Source: UBA11865 sp963749825 (lineage in GTDB: Bacteria; Chloroflexota; Anaerolineae; Promineifilales; Promineifilaceae). From it: a stretch of 64,000 bases of DNA. The notes under the pieces were generated by a model. It did not search any database. It was not told the origin of the DNA and was given only the letters and a program-made list of their open reading frames with translations. The position numbers and the translations under genes were made by a program. This document shows, piece by piece, positions 51,716 to 61,899 of the stretch (positions are counted from its first letter, which is position 1; each line of letters begins with the position of its first letter). The DNA is taken from the NCBI GenBank assembly GCA_963749825.1, contig CAVVOI010000012.1, positions 496,001-560,000 of the forward strand. Direction: 5' to 3'.

Positions 51716-54367
51716 TTGAGTGAGTCCGTTCAAGGAACACGGGCGGATAGGACTTTTTTCGTCCGCATCCAGGCCTTTCTAACTGGGCTGAGCCAGAGGC
51801 AGGCGGCCGGTCTTGTGTTACTTGTCTATTTGCTGCTTGCCGTCCTGATGACCTGGCCTGTTATCACCGAACTGGGCATAGCAATCCCCTCCAACCGGCA
51901 CGGAGATCAGTGGGAGCACCAGTGGACCTTCTGGTGGATCAAAGAGTCCTTGAGCGATGGGAATAACCCCTTCTATACCACCCAGCTCTTTTATCCCACG
52001 GGGGTTTCGCTTACCTCGCACAACATCGCCTGGCTGAACGCAGCCCTCTGGCTACCCCTGCAGGCTGTCGTCGGCAGTTTTGCGGCTGTGAGCCTCATCT
52101 ACATCGGCCTCTTCGCCTTAAATGGATTGTCCATGTACTTGCTGGTTCGCGAGCTAATCGGTTCTAGGCCGGCAGCGTTCATTGGCGGGTTGATCTTCTC
52201 CTTCTGGCCTTACCTCCTCTCCCAGGCCGGACATCCCAACATGATCGTCGTCTTCTGGCTACCCTTGGCCTTGTTGTTTTTGGAGCGAACGCTGGTCAAG
52301 GGTCGGGTTCATGACGCTGTTCTGACCGGCGTCTTTATAGCGGTTGGCGGGATCGCTCGCTGGCAGTTATTTTTCATCGGCGGCATGCTCTTCGGCTTCT
52401 TCCTGCTTTATCGCCTGCTTACCGACCGCAGCACCCGCACAAAAAGGAGCCTGGGACTATTGTTCCTTACCGGGCTCGTCTCCCTGCTTCTGATGGCCCC
52501 CTTTGCCCTGCCTGTGGTCGCTAGCCAGATCACCCGGACTCAGGCTCAAGTCGAAGAGCTCTACAGGAGTCTTGACCGGCCGGCCGATGCCCTGGCCTAC
52601 ATTGTGCCCAGTCAGACGCTGACGATTTGGCGCTCGATTGTAGGCAACCTGCCGGAGCGCCTCCAATTCAACTACGACCAGATGGAATTCCTTGGCTTTA
52701 CGACTCTGGCCCTGGCCTTCTACGGCAGCCTAAAGAAATGGAAGACAGCCCGATTCTGGATTTTTATTGCCGTTTTTTATATCCTCCTTGCTCTCGGTCC
52801 TACCTTACGGGCTGGTGGCGTACATTACCCCAAGGTCCCCCTACCATACCGATTAGTAGGCGAGCTGTTTTTCATTCGCATTCAGAGAGCTCCCCATCGT
52901 TTCAATGCTTTCCTCAGCCTGCCGATGGCCATGTTGGCCGCTTTGGGCGTCGCTGCTTTACTGCAACGTGCCCGCGCCGTGACGTTCCACCAAACCTTTC
53001 TCCGTGCTAGAGGTCCGCACCCTAATCCTTCCCCCAAAACAGAGAGGGGCCAAGGGAGAGGGCTATCGACCGCGATCGTGTTGGTCCTAGCCGTCCTGAT
53101 CCTGGCCGAGTACACTCAGGTACCCTATCCGACCGCACGCGCCAGCCTACCGGCCTGGTACCAACGGCTGGCCAAGGAACCGGGAGACTTTGCCGTGCTT
53201 GTTTTGCCAATGAACCAAAAAATTCGTAACAAATGGTACATGGAATACCAGACCAGGCATGGAAAGGCCTTGGTTCAGGGCGAAATATCCAGAGTGCCGA
53301 GCGAAGCCCGGGCTTTCATCGACGCTTCGCCATTTTTGGCCCGATTGAGAGAGGACAACACCATGGATCCGGAATTGGTAGACGTGACTCAGCAGCTACG
53401 GCCATTGGCCGAGGTCGACGTTCGCTACCTGATCTTGGACAAACAATTTACCGAAGCATCGCAACTGGAACTGTGGCGGGGCTGGTTGGCCTTTGAACCC
53501 ACCTACGAAGATGAGGAACTGGTGGTTTACCGCACCGATCCAAAGCTGGGCCAAGATTTCGAAATAAGCCACGATATGGGTGACCATTTAGGTCTGATCC
53601 AAACTGGTTACGGCCCGCGGAATCTCATGCAGGGCGACTTGCTCTGGGTTAACATCGGTTGGACCAGCGACGGCCGGCCTGCCGGCGATTACCAGGCTTG
53701 TGTAACATTGCTTAAGGACTCTGGCGAGGTGGTCCGCTCGGACTGCGAAACGCTACCCCTGGCATGGCCGACCTCCAATTGGGATGTCGATGAGATTGTA
53801 CGTGGCGATACGATCCTGCAGCCGGGCCCTTTCGTCGATCCCGGCACCTATTCTTTAGCGCTCTCCCTGGTCGATGCGGATTCCGGCGATAAGGTTGGCC
53901 AGACGCTCAACCTGGGTTCGGTGGAAATCGAAGCGTTACCGCGCATTTACGAAACCCCCGATCTAGCCCACAGGATTGATGCGCGCTGGGGGGAAAAGAT
54001 TGCTTTGCCGGGTTTCTATCTAGAGGAATCGGACGATTCTTTGTCCCTTACCGTTTATTGGCAGGCTTTGGAGCGCCTGTCGTCATCATACAAGGTTTTT
54101 ACCCATCTGATAAATCAGTCGACAGGTGAATTGGTTGCCCAAATGGATTCCGTGCCTCGCGAATGGAGGTATCCCACGAACTGGTGGGATCGTGGCGAAG
54201 TCATAAGCGACACGATTAACCTGCCGGTGGCCGACCTACCTCCAGGCCAATATCGATTGCAGGTCGGATTTTACGATCCTGAGACGGGAGAACGACTGAC
54301 TGCCACCACGGCCGAGGGTCAACCCTATCCCGAGAACGCCGTTACCCTGACCATCTTGGAGCGCTGA
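51716..54367 (+). CDS. Large membrane protein, GT-C glycosyltransferase-like with C-terminal beta domains
   Basis: 883 residues. About ten helices (25-440) begin with LVLLVYLLLAVLMTWPVI, and a short acidic loop with HGDQWEHQWTFWW after the first helix resembles the metal or donor-binding loop of GT-C enzymes. A soluble region (about 450-600) and two beta-sandwich-like segments follow, the last with PPGQYRLQVGFYDPETGERL. Function is probably transfer of lipid-linked sugars, but this is inference. Residues about 434-450 (PHPNPSPKTERGQGRG) are encoded by a repeat element inserted in frame. A TTG start is inferred with GAGG 11 nt upstream. Confidence 0.82.
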   Translation: MSESVQGTRADRTFFVRIQAFLTGLSQRQAAGLVLLVYLLLAVLMTWPVITELGIAIPSNRHGDQWEHQWTFWWIKESLSDGNNPFYTTQLFYPTGVSLTSHNIAWLNAALWLPLQAVVGSFAAVSLIYIGLFALNGLSMYLLVRELIGSRPAAFIGGLIFSFWPYLLSQAGHPNMIVVFWLPLALLFLERTLVKGRVHDAVLTGVFIAVGGIARWQLFFIGGMLFGFFLLYRLLTDRSTRTKRSLGLLFLTGLVSLLLMAPFALPVVASQITRTQAQVEELYRSLDRPADALAYIVPSQTLTIWRSIVGNLPERLQFNYDQMEFLGFTTLALAFYGSLKKWKTARFWIFIAVFYILLALGPTLRAGGVHYPKVPLPYRLVGELFFIRIQRAPHRFNAFLSLPMAMLAALGVAALLQRARAVTFHQTFLRARGPHPNPSPKTERGQGRGLSTAIVLVLAVLILAEYTQVPYPTARASLPAWYQRLAKEPGDFAVLVLPMNQKIRNKWYMEYQTRHGKALVQGEISRVPSEARAFIDASPFLARLREDNTMDPELVDVTQQLRPLAEVDVRYLILDKQFTEASQLELWRGWLAFEPTYEDEELVVYRTDPKLGQDFEISHDMGDHLGLIQTGYGPRNLMQGDLLWVNIGWTSDGRPAGDYQACVTLLKDSGEVVRSDCETLPLAWPTSNWDVDEIVRGDTILQPGPFVDPGTYSLALSLVDADSGDKVGQTLNLGSVEIEALPRIYETPDLAHRIDARWGEKIALPGFYLEESDDSLSLTVYWQALERLSSSYKVFTHLINQSTGELVAQMDSVPREWRYPTNWWDRGEVISDTINLPVADLPPGQYRLQVGFYDPETGERLTATTAEGQPYPENAVTLTILER
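53018..53063. repeat. REP-like element inserted in frame
   Basis: C-rich then G-rich imperfect inverted repeat (CCCTAATCCTTCCCCC and GGGGCCAAGGGAGAGGG around AAAACAGAGA). The translation PHPNPSPK is the familiar product of a repeat family found dispersed in many bacterial genomes. Only one copy was noticed here. Confidence 0.65.
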
Positions 54368-54426
54368 GATTCCCATTCATACATCTGAACGCTTCTAACT
54401 CAAAATATCGTCGAACTCAGATGATC

Positions 54427-54939
54427 CTAAGATCCAGGTTCTAAGACATGATAGCTTTGGATGGCTTTGCGATTAATAAAAAGCAGCGGCACCTCTTTTG
54501 TCGGCTGAGCCGCAACTTGACGCAGGGGGAAAATCGAAGCCTGGCTAACGGGAAAGAAATCGTGTAATTCGTCGAAGAGGTCTTCGTTGGGTGCATCTGG
54601 AGGGACATGGATATTGCCCTGGATGGCAAAAGGTCCGGAATAAATGACGATTGGCCGGGTGGTGCTTTGTAGATGAAGCTCGTTCACCTTCTCTTCGTTG
54701 AGCAGGCTTAATGAGACTACGGAACGCTTATTGAGCGTACAATTTTCTTGCTGCATATTGCCGACGCGCCTATCGGTCGCCAATAAAGACATCTCACTAT
54801 TTTTAAAAGGAATGAACTCCCAACTCCGGTCGTTAAGGTAACCTTGAAGGTCACCTCTGGGCTGAAAATCCGCTCGTATTAAATAGTCTTGAGATACAAC
54901 CTCGACTCGAAACGTGCTCAACTCAATTTGTCGGAACAT
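54427..54939 (-). CDS. Conserved hypothetical protein after the Ser/Thr kinase
   Basis: 170 residues, no signal peptide, no helix long enough to span a membrane and no motif that I recognise. The two halves may be related (LNDRSWEFIPFKNSEMSLL against PPDAPNEDLFDELHDFFPVSQ does not align well, so this is not claimed). It starts 17 nt after the kinase stop on the same strand, so the two are probably co-translated and may be partners. Confidence 0.65.
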   Translation of the reverse strand: MFRQIELSTFRVEVVSQDYLIRADFQPRGDLQGYLNDRSWEFIPFKNSEMSLLATDRRVGNMQQENCTLNKRSVVSLSLLNEEKVNELHLQSTTRPIVIYSGPFAIQGNIHVPPDAPNEDLFDELHDFFPVSQASIFPLRQVAAQPTKEVPLLFINRKAIQSYHVLEPGS

Positions 54940-54956
54940 AATTCCCTCAATTTTGG

Positions 54957-57116
54957 CTAAGGGGGGAAAGTGCAGCCACCTTCAAAGAACGAATTCGGAT
55001 CGTAGAACCTCGCGTCTGACAGCTCCTGGCCTGAGCCTTGATCGCGGACTGTGATCCGATTCACCCAAGGACTACAGCGAGCGCTTAGAATTGAATGGGT
55101 AAAGGGGCCAGTGCCTTCATACCTGGATGGCGGTGAAGCATCTGAAATCAGGGCGGTATACGGACCAATTCCCCCGTATGGTGTTATGTACATATCACAA
55201 ACCCAATCACGATTCTTATAAACGCAGTTGCCGAGGGAGATATTGTAGCCAAAAGGTTCTGTCACCACCGGCGTTGGCGAAACTTCAGGTGTATTCGTCG
55301 GTCTCGGAGTCGGGGTGCTAGGTACGTATACCGAAATTACGAATTCCAAAGCTGGTCCAATGGGATTATCGGATTCATCCACCAATTGCCAAATGCTATC
55401 ATACTGGCCTGGTTGATTAGGGGCGACTAGTTGGGTGATTATGGTTTCTTCAACGCCGGCATCTAACAGATTTTCCAGGATTACAGGCTCCGATTCGCCA
55501 AATTCATGCCCACCACTATGGATCAGTTTCAAACCGGCCGCCAAAGGGCATGTTCCGGAATTCCGGAGCACCCAATTCATAGTAAAATTACTGCTTACTG
55601 GCGCAGAGTTGGAATTCTCATTTTGATACGTATAACTATCGACTAACTCTACATTTGATTCACAACCTGCCAAGAAGGTCGCCGATGCATTTGGCGTTGG
55701 TGTATTCGTCGGCGTCAACGTCGACGTCGGTTGGGGTGTATTCGTCGGTTGGGCTGTCAGTGTTGCGGCAATTAGCGCCACGGCCGTCGAAACGTTGTCG
55801 ACTGTTGGCAGTATCTCTTCAGGGATGGTGACGGTTGGTTCGCTCGTCCTCGTCGGTGTGCTATCAATTGCAACCAATTGTTCTTCGGGCGTCGGCGTCG
55901 GATCCGATGAGCCGCCAAAGATAAAAAAGCCTCCCACGGCCCCAGCGATGATCAACAATAAGACTACCAGTCCTATGATCCATAACTTGCTACCCTTCTT
56001 TTCTGACTCAGCAGCGGGAACCGGCGAAGCGGCGATTTCAGTCGGTGTCGGTGGTATGGGGGGTATGGGAACAGCGATCTCTGTCTCTCCAATCGGGCTG
56101 GGCGGCGCGACACGAGTCGCATCAGCCGGCGGAGGCGCCGACGCTTCCTTAGCGGCGATGATCGTTGCTGCCGGAGGAGCGACTCTGGTTGCATCGGCCA
56201 GCTGCTTGGGTACAGGCGTCGGTTGATCGCGCACGGTAGCGGCAATCAGGACGGCCGAGGCCACATCCATATTGCTAGCCGAAGCGGCCGACTTCAATTC
56301 AATCATCATCTCCTGAGCTGACTGGTAACGATCGTCAGGATTTTTAGCCATCGCTTTCACGATGACATCTTGGATTGGCTGGGGTATGTCCTCATTAAAG
56401 ATCGCTGGCTGAGGCACTGGCTCATTAACATGTTTCAAAATAACGGCCAGAGGTGTGTCGGCATCATAAGGCAACCGGCCCGTCGACATCTGGTAAAACA
56501 ACACACCCAAGGCATACAAATCACTTCGTTCGTCACCAGGCTGGCCCAGACCCTGCTCCGGTGACATGTAAGCCGGCGTCCCGATCATGGCCCCTGTGGC
56601 TGTCACCGTAGGTCCGCTAAGGATCTTGGCGATACCAAAATCAGTCAATACTGCATGACCGCCTTCATCGAGCATGATATTTCCAGGTTTTATATCCCTA
56701 TGAACCATGCCACGCTTATGAGCGTATGATAGCGCCCCGGCTACTTCCATGACCAATTGGACGGATTCCGACAGAGGCATTCGGTCGCCGTTGTTAGACA
56801 AAAGCTCTAGTCGCCGTTTTAATGTTCCGCCCGAGACGAACTCCATGACGATGTAGTACATCCCTTCTTGAACTTCAAAATCATAGACGCTGACGATATT
56901 ATTTTGATTTAGGGAAGCCATAGCTTTGGCTTCCCGCTTAAAGCGAGCTAAAAAGCCTTCTTCGTCGGCGAGAAATGAATGCATCACCTTAATCGCGACG
57001 TGGCGATCCAGGTTTTCCTGGTACGCTTTGTAGACTTCGGCCATCCCTCCCCGTCCCAGGAGTTCGACGATTTGATATTTACCGACTGTTTGACCGACTA
57101 AGGTTTTTTTGGCCAT
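54957..57116 (-). CDS. Membrane Ser/Thr protein kinase with extracellular NBR1-like Ig domain
   Basis: PknB-type kinase domain (about 12-275): glycine loop LLGRGGMAEVYKAY, VAIKVM Lys, HRDIKPGNIMLD, DFGIAKI and PAYMSPEQGLG. A Pro/Ala-rich linker with repeated ADATRVAPP follows, then one helix (WIIGLVVLLLIIAGAVGGFF near 380), a Thr/Pro-rich stalk, and an outside domain with MNWVLRNSGTCPLAAG and YDSIWQLVDESDNPIGP, which resembles the NBR1 four-Trp Ig fold. A further small beta segment is C-terminal. PASTA repeats are absent. The design suggests that it senses an outside ligand and phosphorylates inside. Confidence 0.93.
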   Translation of the reverse strand: MAKKTLVGQTVGKYQIVELLGRGGMAEVYKAYQENLDRHVAIKVMHSFLADEEGFLARFKREAKAMASLNQNNIVSVYDFEVQEGMYYIVMEFVSGGTLKRRLELLSNNGDRMPLSESVQLVMEVAGALSYAHKRGMVHRDIKPGNIMLDEGGHAVLTDFGIAKILSGPTVTATGAMIGTPAYMSPEQGLGQPGDERSDLYALGVLFYQMSTGRLPYDADTPLAVILKHVNEPVPQPAIFNEDIPQPIQDVIVKAMAKNPDDRYQSAQEMMIELKSAASASNMDVASAVLIAATVRDQPTPVPKQLADATRVAPPAATIIAAKEASAPPPADATRVAPPSPIGETEIAVPIPPIPPTPTEIAASPVPAAESEKKGSKLWIIGLVVLLLIIAGAVGGFFIFGGSSDPTPTPEEQLVAIDSTPTRTSEPTVTIPEEILPTVDNVSTAVALIAATLTAQPTNTPQPTSTLTPTNTPTPNASATFLAGCESNVELVDSYTYQNENSNSAPVSSNFTMNWVLRNSGTCPLAAGLKLIHSGGHEFGESEPVILENLLDAGVEETIITQLVAPNQPGQYDSIWQLVDESDNPIGPALEFVISVYVPSTPTPRPTNTPEVSPTPVVTEPFGYNISLGNCVYKNRDWVCDMYITPYGGIGPYTALISDASPPSRYEGTGPFTHSILSARCSPWVNRITVRDQGSGQELSDARFYDPNSFFEGGCTFPP

Positions 57117-57220
57117 GTTCAGCTAAAGATTGAAGATTTTTGTTCCGGCAACAAGATGGAATGTAATTCGTGTTTGACTAGGTACTACTTAATGATATCT
57201 GGCAATCCAAGAATCTACCA

Positions 57221-57610
57221 CTACTGCTGGCCTGTTTTACTTGGGTTAAAGGTCCTAGTTTCTCTATCAACTACCTGTCGTTCACCTTCTGTCGAGCGGT
57301 AGTAAATCGTAGCCTCTATGCGATAGCTCTCTGAAGGCTTTTCAACCTGACGATGCGTAGGCAATTGCATATGCATCGTCAGGTTGAAATTGGGCTGCAT
57401 CGTTTCGATGACGGTCAGGTTTGAGACTTCCAGCCCTTCCTCATTGAGTATTGTTACCTGGATCGATGGTCGTTCAAGAAATGGTGTGATATCGAAACCT
57501 ACCGCCACTCGTTTGCGATCCTCATAAACATACACCCCAAGTTGGTTGAAGCGGACTTCTTCTCGTGGACGAGGACTCATGGCCGGATCATCATAAAATT
57601 GAATCCGCAT
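57221..57610 (-). CDS. Conserved hypothetical protein following mfd
   Basis: About 129 residues from ATG 57610, mostly beta-strand in pattern (VAVGFDITPFLERPSIQVTI, ESYRIEATIYYRS). No signal, helix or catalytic motif is seen and no family is recognised. It begins 36 nt after the mfd stop on the same strand. An upstream frame to 57646 would abut the mfd stop. Confidence 0.6.
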   Translation of the reverse strand: MRIQFYDDPAMSPRPREEVRFNQLGVYVYEDRKRVAVGFDITPFLERPSIQVTILNEEGLEVSNLTVIETMQPNFNLTMHMQLPTHRQVEKPSESYRIEATIYYRSTEGERQVVDRETRTFNPSKTGQQ

Positions 57611-57646
57611 GCTCTGATTATAGCCCCCAAGATTAAGCAGTGGCAA

Positions 57647-60600
57647 TCACCCCCTGGTCTTGGTTGGCGGCTTCTCTTCTCCTTCACTCAGAACCTGCAA
57701 TTGTTCCAGGATCTGAACCAGTGATACTTGCCATTCGCGAGTGGTCAGGCCGCGGCCGAGCCATATGCCCTTGCGACTCACTCGAACCCCTGGACCTAAA
57801 GCGGTTTGCCAAGCAGGCTGGTATTCACCATTCGCCTTGGCGATACGGATCAGTACCTGGCCTGACTCTGTAGCTACACCTGATATACCGGCTTTTTGGG
57901 CTAACACCTTTATCCGTAACTGGTACAAGAGATTGTCAACAGGGTCGGGTATTGGGCCGAAGCGATCGGCTAACTCGGCCGCCATATCGTCAATTTCCTC
58001 GAGGGAATCCAATACGGCCATACGTCGGTACAGGCGTAAACGCAAAGACGACTCTGGCACATAATCAGTTGGAATGTAAGCTGCCAGCGGCAAATCGATG
58101 AGAATGGACTCTGGTGGTTCTATCTGAGCCTTTTCTCCTCGTTTTGCGCTCTTTCGTCGTTTCACCGCCTGAGCCAAAAGACGAGTGTAGAGGTCAAAGC
58201 CCACGGCCGCCACATGCCCGCTCTGCCGTGAGCCTAAGAGATCACCAGCTCCGCGAATCTCCAGGTCCCGCAGGGCGATAGTGTACCCGGCGCCTAGCTC
58301 AGTCTGTGCCGCGATAACATCCAACCGTGCTTTGGCATCGGCCGTCAAATTGTGCCAGGCAGGGTGTAGAAAATAGGCAAACGCTCGTCTATTACCGCGA
58401 CCGATCCGCCCGCGTAATTGATATAGCTGTGCCAGGCCAAAACGATCGGCCCTCTCCACAATCAAGGTGTTCGCATTTGGAATATCGAGCCCACTCTCGA
58501 TGATCGTGGTTGTGAGCAAGACGTCGACTTCACCGTTCACAAACTGGATCATCACCTCTTCAAGTTCCCTTTCGCTCATCTGGCCATGCGCAATGCCGAT
58601 GGCCGCTTCCGGTACGAGATAACTCAGCTTTAGATATGCGTTGCCAATTGTCTGCACCCGGTTATGGACGTAGAACACTTGCCCACCCCGGTCCAACTCA
58701 CGCAAAACTGCTCGCCTCAATAATGAATCCTCGCTCTCGCCCACGTAACTCTGGACGGGAAGGCGATCGGAAGGGGCTGTGTCTATCAAGCTGATATCTC
58801 GGACACCTGCTAAGCCCATATATAAGGTTCTCGGAATAGGTGTGGCCGTTAATGTAAGGACGTCGACTTCGGTACGTAGCTGCTTCAACTTTTCCTTGTG
58901 AGCCACACCGAAGCGCTGTTCCTCGTCAATAATCAGGAGCCCAAGATCTTTAAACGAAACATCATCCGAGAACAGCCGGTGGGTTCCGATAACAACGTCA
59001 AGTTGGCCTTCTCGCAATCTTTTGACGATGGTTTCCTGCTGGGCGTGCGTCCGGAATCTGGACAGCATTTCAACTTCCACAGGGAACGGCCGCAAACGTT
59101 GTTGAAATGTATTGTAATGTTGCTGGGCTAACACGGTTGTTGGCACCAACATAGCGACTTGTTTGCCGTCCAAAACAGCCTTGAACGCCGCCCGGAGCGC
59201 AACCTCGGTCTTGCCATAGCCAACATCACCACAGATCAGGCGATCCATCGGATAAGGACGTTCCATATCGCCTTTCACTTCGGCGATGGCTTGTAGTTGG
59301 TCTTCTGTCTCCCGATAAGAAAAGCTGGCTTCTAATTCATTCTGCCACTGGCCATCCTTGGCGAACCCATGTCCGGCAATAGTCTCTCGCGCAGCGTATA
59401 GTTCAAGCAAATCCTCGGCCAGTTCGTCAACTGCCTTGCGTGCCTTTTCCTTTGCACTGCGCCAGGTTTTTTCACCTAAGCGATGCATCTTGGGCGACCT
59501 ATCATCGGGACCTATCCAACGACTCAAACGGTCAGCATGGTGGACCGGGACATATAGCACATCGCTATTAGCGAAATTGACCTGCAAATATTCTCGATTC
59601 ATGCCGCCTATCGCCCGGATGACCAAACCGATAAAACGGCCAATGCCAAATTCCAAATGAACCACAAAGTCGCCAGGGGTGATATCCGAAAAGAAAGTTT
59701 CCGGGGCAACCCGTCGTGGGCGGCTTCGCCGACGGGGCACGGGCCTGCTCCAGCCAAAAATTTCGGCATCGCTAAACAGGTTCAACCTGACGCGCTCGCG
59801 CCTGCCTGCTTCCGGACCTACGCCCTCAGCCCCCTCGATAAGGACAAATCCCCCGGACAAAGTACCCTGAACAAAGGTGATCTTTCCTGTAGCCGGCCGG
59901 TTGGTCACCTGTTCGACTGGGTAATCAGATTGTCCATTATCCGCATCACGGCTGCGTTCTTGCCGCCACAGTTCTGCTAGCCTTTGGGCTTGGCGGCTCA
60001 CAATCACCGTTGTTTCCTGTCGACCCAATGCAGCTCGCAACTGCATCAAAAGCGGCCTCATTTGGCCGCCAAATCTTGGACCTTGCTGGAACATTTCGGC
60101 GACTGCCCCTTGGCCAGCTTTGTCTTCAACCAATTCGCCCAAACATAGCGGTCCATTAGCTGCAATTTGCTCGACTAACTCTGGCCACACGAACAGAGGA
60201 GATGGATATCCAGGTGGTTGCGTATCTTTTTCAGCTGCAACCTGTTCAGCATGGGAAATCACCTCTGCCGCCGCTTTGTTTAGCTCAGGTAGATCATCCA
60301 AGACCAGCAAAGTATCAGCCGGCAAATAGTCCAATAATGAGGCAGGCTCGTCATAAACCATTGGTAGATAATATTCCAAAAGGGCCGATGGTATGCCGGC
60401 CGCCAAGTCGGGGATATCATCGCGCCAGCCGGGCAAATCCCCCCCCTCTAAACCGTAATCGGCCGCTAACTTCTGGCCCACCGCTTGAGCATCTCCAGGC
60501 AGTAGCTCTCTTGCCGGGGGAATCATTATTTGAGCTCTTGACTCCTCATAGGTACCCCCAGAGCGTTGGGTCGACGGATTAAATGCACGCAGCGTTTCAA

Positions 60601-61234
60601 CTTCATCACCAAACAGCTCGATTCGGGTTGGATGGGCCGCGCCAACGGGGAAGATATCGAGTATGCCTCCCCGACGGCTAAATTGCCCTTCTGCCTCGAC
60701 CACACTCACGTGGACGTAACCGGCCGCCATCCAGTCTCCAACAAGCTTTTCCATGTCTATGATCTGTCCCATCCTGACAGTTCGGGTCATAGCTACAAAT
60801 CGGCGTCTTGGCAGGGTCTTGTGCAGTAAGGCTCGAGCTGAGGAAATGACGAAATATGGTTCTTGCCGGGTGGGTAAAAAAGGATGCTGGGTTTCCATGA
60901 GCTTAGCCAGCACGCCCAATCGCCGATTGCGAGAGAGCTGGCTCCAAGGGCCTCGTTCGTACGGTAGAGGGGTTGGTTCTGGAAAACGAAATAATCCAAC
61001 GTTTCCAGGTAACCACGCTTCCAGGGCCTGTTGCCAAGCCGGTACAGAGTCGACTCGGCCGGTTAACAGCAAAATCGGCCGCCCTGTATCGGCAAACAGC
61101 TTGGCCAGCATCGGTGGGCGGGCTGGCTCAAATAAATTAAGGGCCCCAGGACCTTCACCTGCCGCCTGACCAGCCATCACCTGCCGATAAGCGGGCAGAT
61201 CATCAAAAAGGTCTAATATCCCTGATAAGTTCAC
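57647..61234 (-). CDS. mfd: Transcription-repair coupling factor
   Basis: Removes stalled RNA polymerase and recruits UvrA. 1195 residues in standard order: UvrB-like N-terminal domains (about 1-350), the CarD-like RNA-polymerase-interacting domain (ITPGDFVVHLEFGIGRFIGL near 515), and the SF2 translocase (GDVGYGKTEVALRAAF, IIDEEQRFG, TLTATPIPRTLYMG, LRGRIGRGNRRAFAYF). These are followed by the TRG motif and the D7 regulatory domain. Its ATG overlaps the end of pth by 4 nt. Confidence 0.97.
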   Translation of the reverse strand: MNLSGILDLFDDLPAYRQVMAGQAAGEGPGALNLFEPARPPMLAKLFADTGRPILLLTGRVDSVPAWQQALEAWLPGNVGLFRFPEPTPLPYERGPWSQLSRNRRLGVLAKLMETQHPFLPTRQEPYFVISSARALLHKTLPRRRFVAMTRTVRMGQIIDMEKLVGDWMAAGYVHVSVVEAEGQFSRRGGILDIFPVGAAHPTRIELFGDEVETLRAFNPSTQRSGGTYEESRAQIMIPPARELLPGDAQAVGQKLAADYGLEGGDLPGWRDDIPDLAAGIPSALLEYYLPMVYDEPASLLDYLPADTLLVLDDLPELNKAAAEVISHAEQVAAEKDTQPPGYPSPLFVWPELVEQIAANGPLCLGELVEDKAGQGAVAEMFQQGPRFGGQMRPLLMQLRAALGRQETTVIVSRQAQRLAELWRQERSRDADNGQSDYPVEQVTNRPATGKITFVQGTLSGGFVLIEGAEGVGPEAGRRERVRLNLFSDAEIFGWSRPVPRRRSRPRRVAPETFFSDITPGDFVVHLEFGIGRFIGLVIRAIGGMNREYLQVNFANSDVLYVPVHHADRLSRWIGPDDRSPKMHRLGEKTWRSAKEKARKAVDELAEDLLELYAARETIAGHGFAKDGQWQNELEASFSYRETEDQLQAIAEVKGDMERPYPMDRLICGDVGYGKTEVALRAAFKAVLDGKQVAMLVPTTVLAQQHYNTFQQRLRPFPVEVEMLSRFRTHAQQETIVKRLREGQLDVVIGTHRLFSDDVSFKDLGLLIIDEEQRFGVAHKEKLKQLRTEVDVLTLTATPIPRTLYMGLAGVRDISLIDTAPSDRLPVQSYVGESEDSLLRRAVLRELDRGGQVFYVHNRVQTIGNAYLKLSYLVPEAAIGIAHGQMSERELEEVMIQFVNGEVDVLLTTTIIESGLDIPNANTLIVERADRFGLAQLYQLRGRIGRGNRRAFAYFLHPAWHNLTADAKARLDVIAAQTELGAGYTIALRDLEIRGAGDLLGSRQSGHVAAVGFDLYTRLLAQAVKRRKSAKRGEKAQIEPPESILIDLPLAAYIPTDYVPESSLRLRLYRRMAVLDSLEEIDDMAAELADRFGPIPDPVDNLLYQLRIKVLAQKAGISGVATESGQVLIRIAKANGEYQPAWQTALGPGVRVSRKGIWLGRGLTTREWQVSLVQILEQLQVLSEGEEKPPTKTRG

Positions 61235-61830
61235 GATGTATTATGCCGTGTCATAGATAGATCAATGCCCTCGACCAGGAAGGTTGTTACGGCCGCAATC
61301 GCTTCGGCGATCATTTCTTCTACGACCGGTATTTCCTCTTTCTGAAAATCCTGTAACACATAGGCAGCCGGATCCATTCTCCCTGGTGGCCGGCCCACGC
61401 CGAGCCGCAACCGGGAGAAGTCCGTACCTAAAACTTTGATAATCGATTTCATGCCGTTATGACCGCCAGAACCACCCTGTTCTCGTATTCGTATGGCGCC
61501 AAAAGGCAGATCAATTTCATCGTATATGACCAGTAAATTGGACAAAGGGATCTTGTAGTAGCGCACCAAGGGTCCCACCGATTCACCACTCAGGTTCATA
61601 TAGGTTTGAGGCTTAGCCAATATGATACGCCGACCGGCCATTTTTCCGGTCCCCACCAAGGCTTTTTGCTGGACACGGCCCAGGCTAATGCCTGTTTCTT
61701 TTCCCAACTGGCTGAGAACCATGGAACCGATATTGTGCCGGTTGCCCTGATAGTAGCGACCGGGATTGCCTAGTCCCACGATTAAATAGCGTTCCTCCAT
61801 TTCAGTTTCGTAGTTTTGAATATCTTGCAT
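61231..61830 (-). CDS. pth: Peptidyl-tRNA hydrolase
   Basis: Recycles peptidyl-tRNA. Motifs are LIVGLGNPGRYYQGNRHNIG with the catalytic His, KPQTYMNLSGESVG, VIYDEIDLPFGAIRIREQGG and GGHNGMKSI. About 200 residues. ATG at 61830 is chosen over a TTG two codons upstream; an alternative start near MEERYLIVG would fit the family equally well. Translationally coupled to mfd. Confidence 0.96.
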   Translation of the reverse strand: MQDIQNYETEMEERYLIVGLGNPGRYYQGNRHNIGSMVLSQLGKETGISLGRVQQKALVGTGKMAGRRIILAKPQTYMNLSGESVGPLVRYYKIPLSNLLVIYDEIDLPFGAIRIREQGGSGGHNGMKSIIKVLGTDFSRLRLGVGRPPGRMDPAAYVLQDFQKEEIPVVEEMIAEAIAAVTTFLVEGIDLSMTRHNTS

Positions 61831-61899
61831 GATCAAAAAGCCTGTTTCACTGACCGGCTTCTGGAAGACGATTTCGTGACATGACCGGTAAACTCTCTC

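Noticed and set aside
59657..59980. Open frames antisense to mfd
   Set aside because: Composition is rich in Pro, Ser and Arg with no ribosome sites; they are shadows of the mfd frame.
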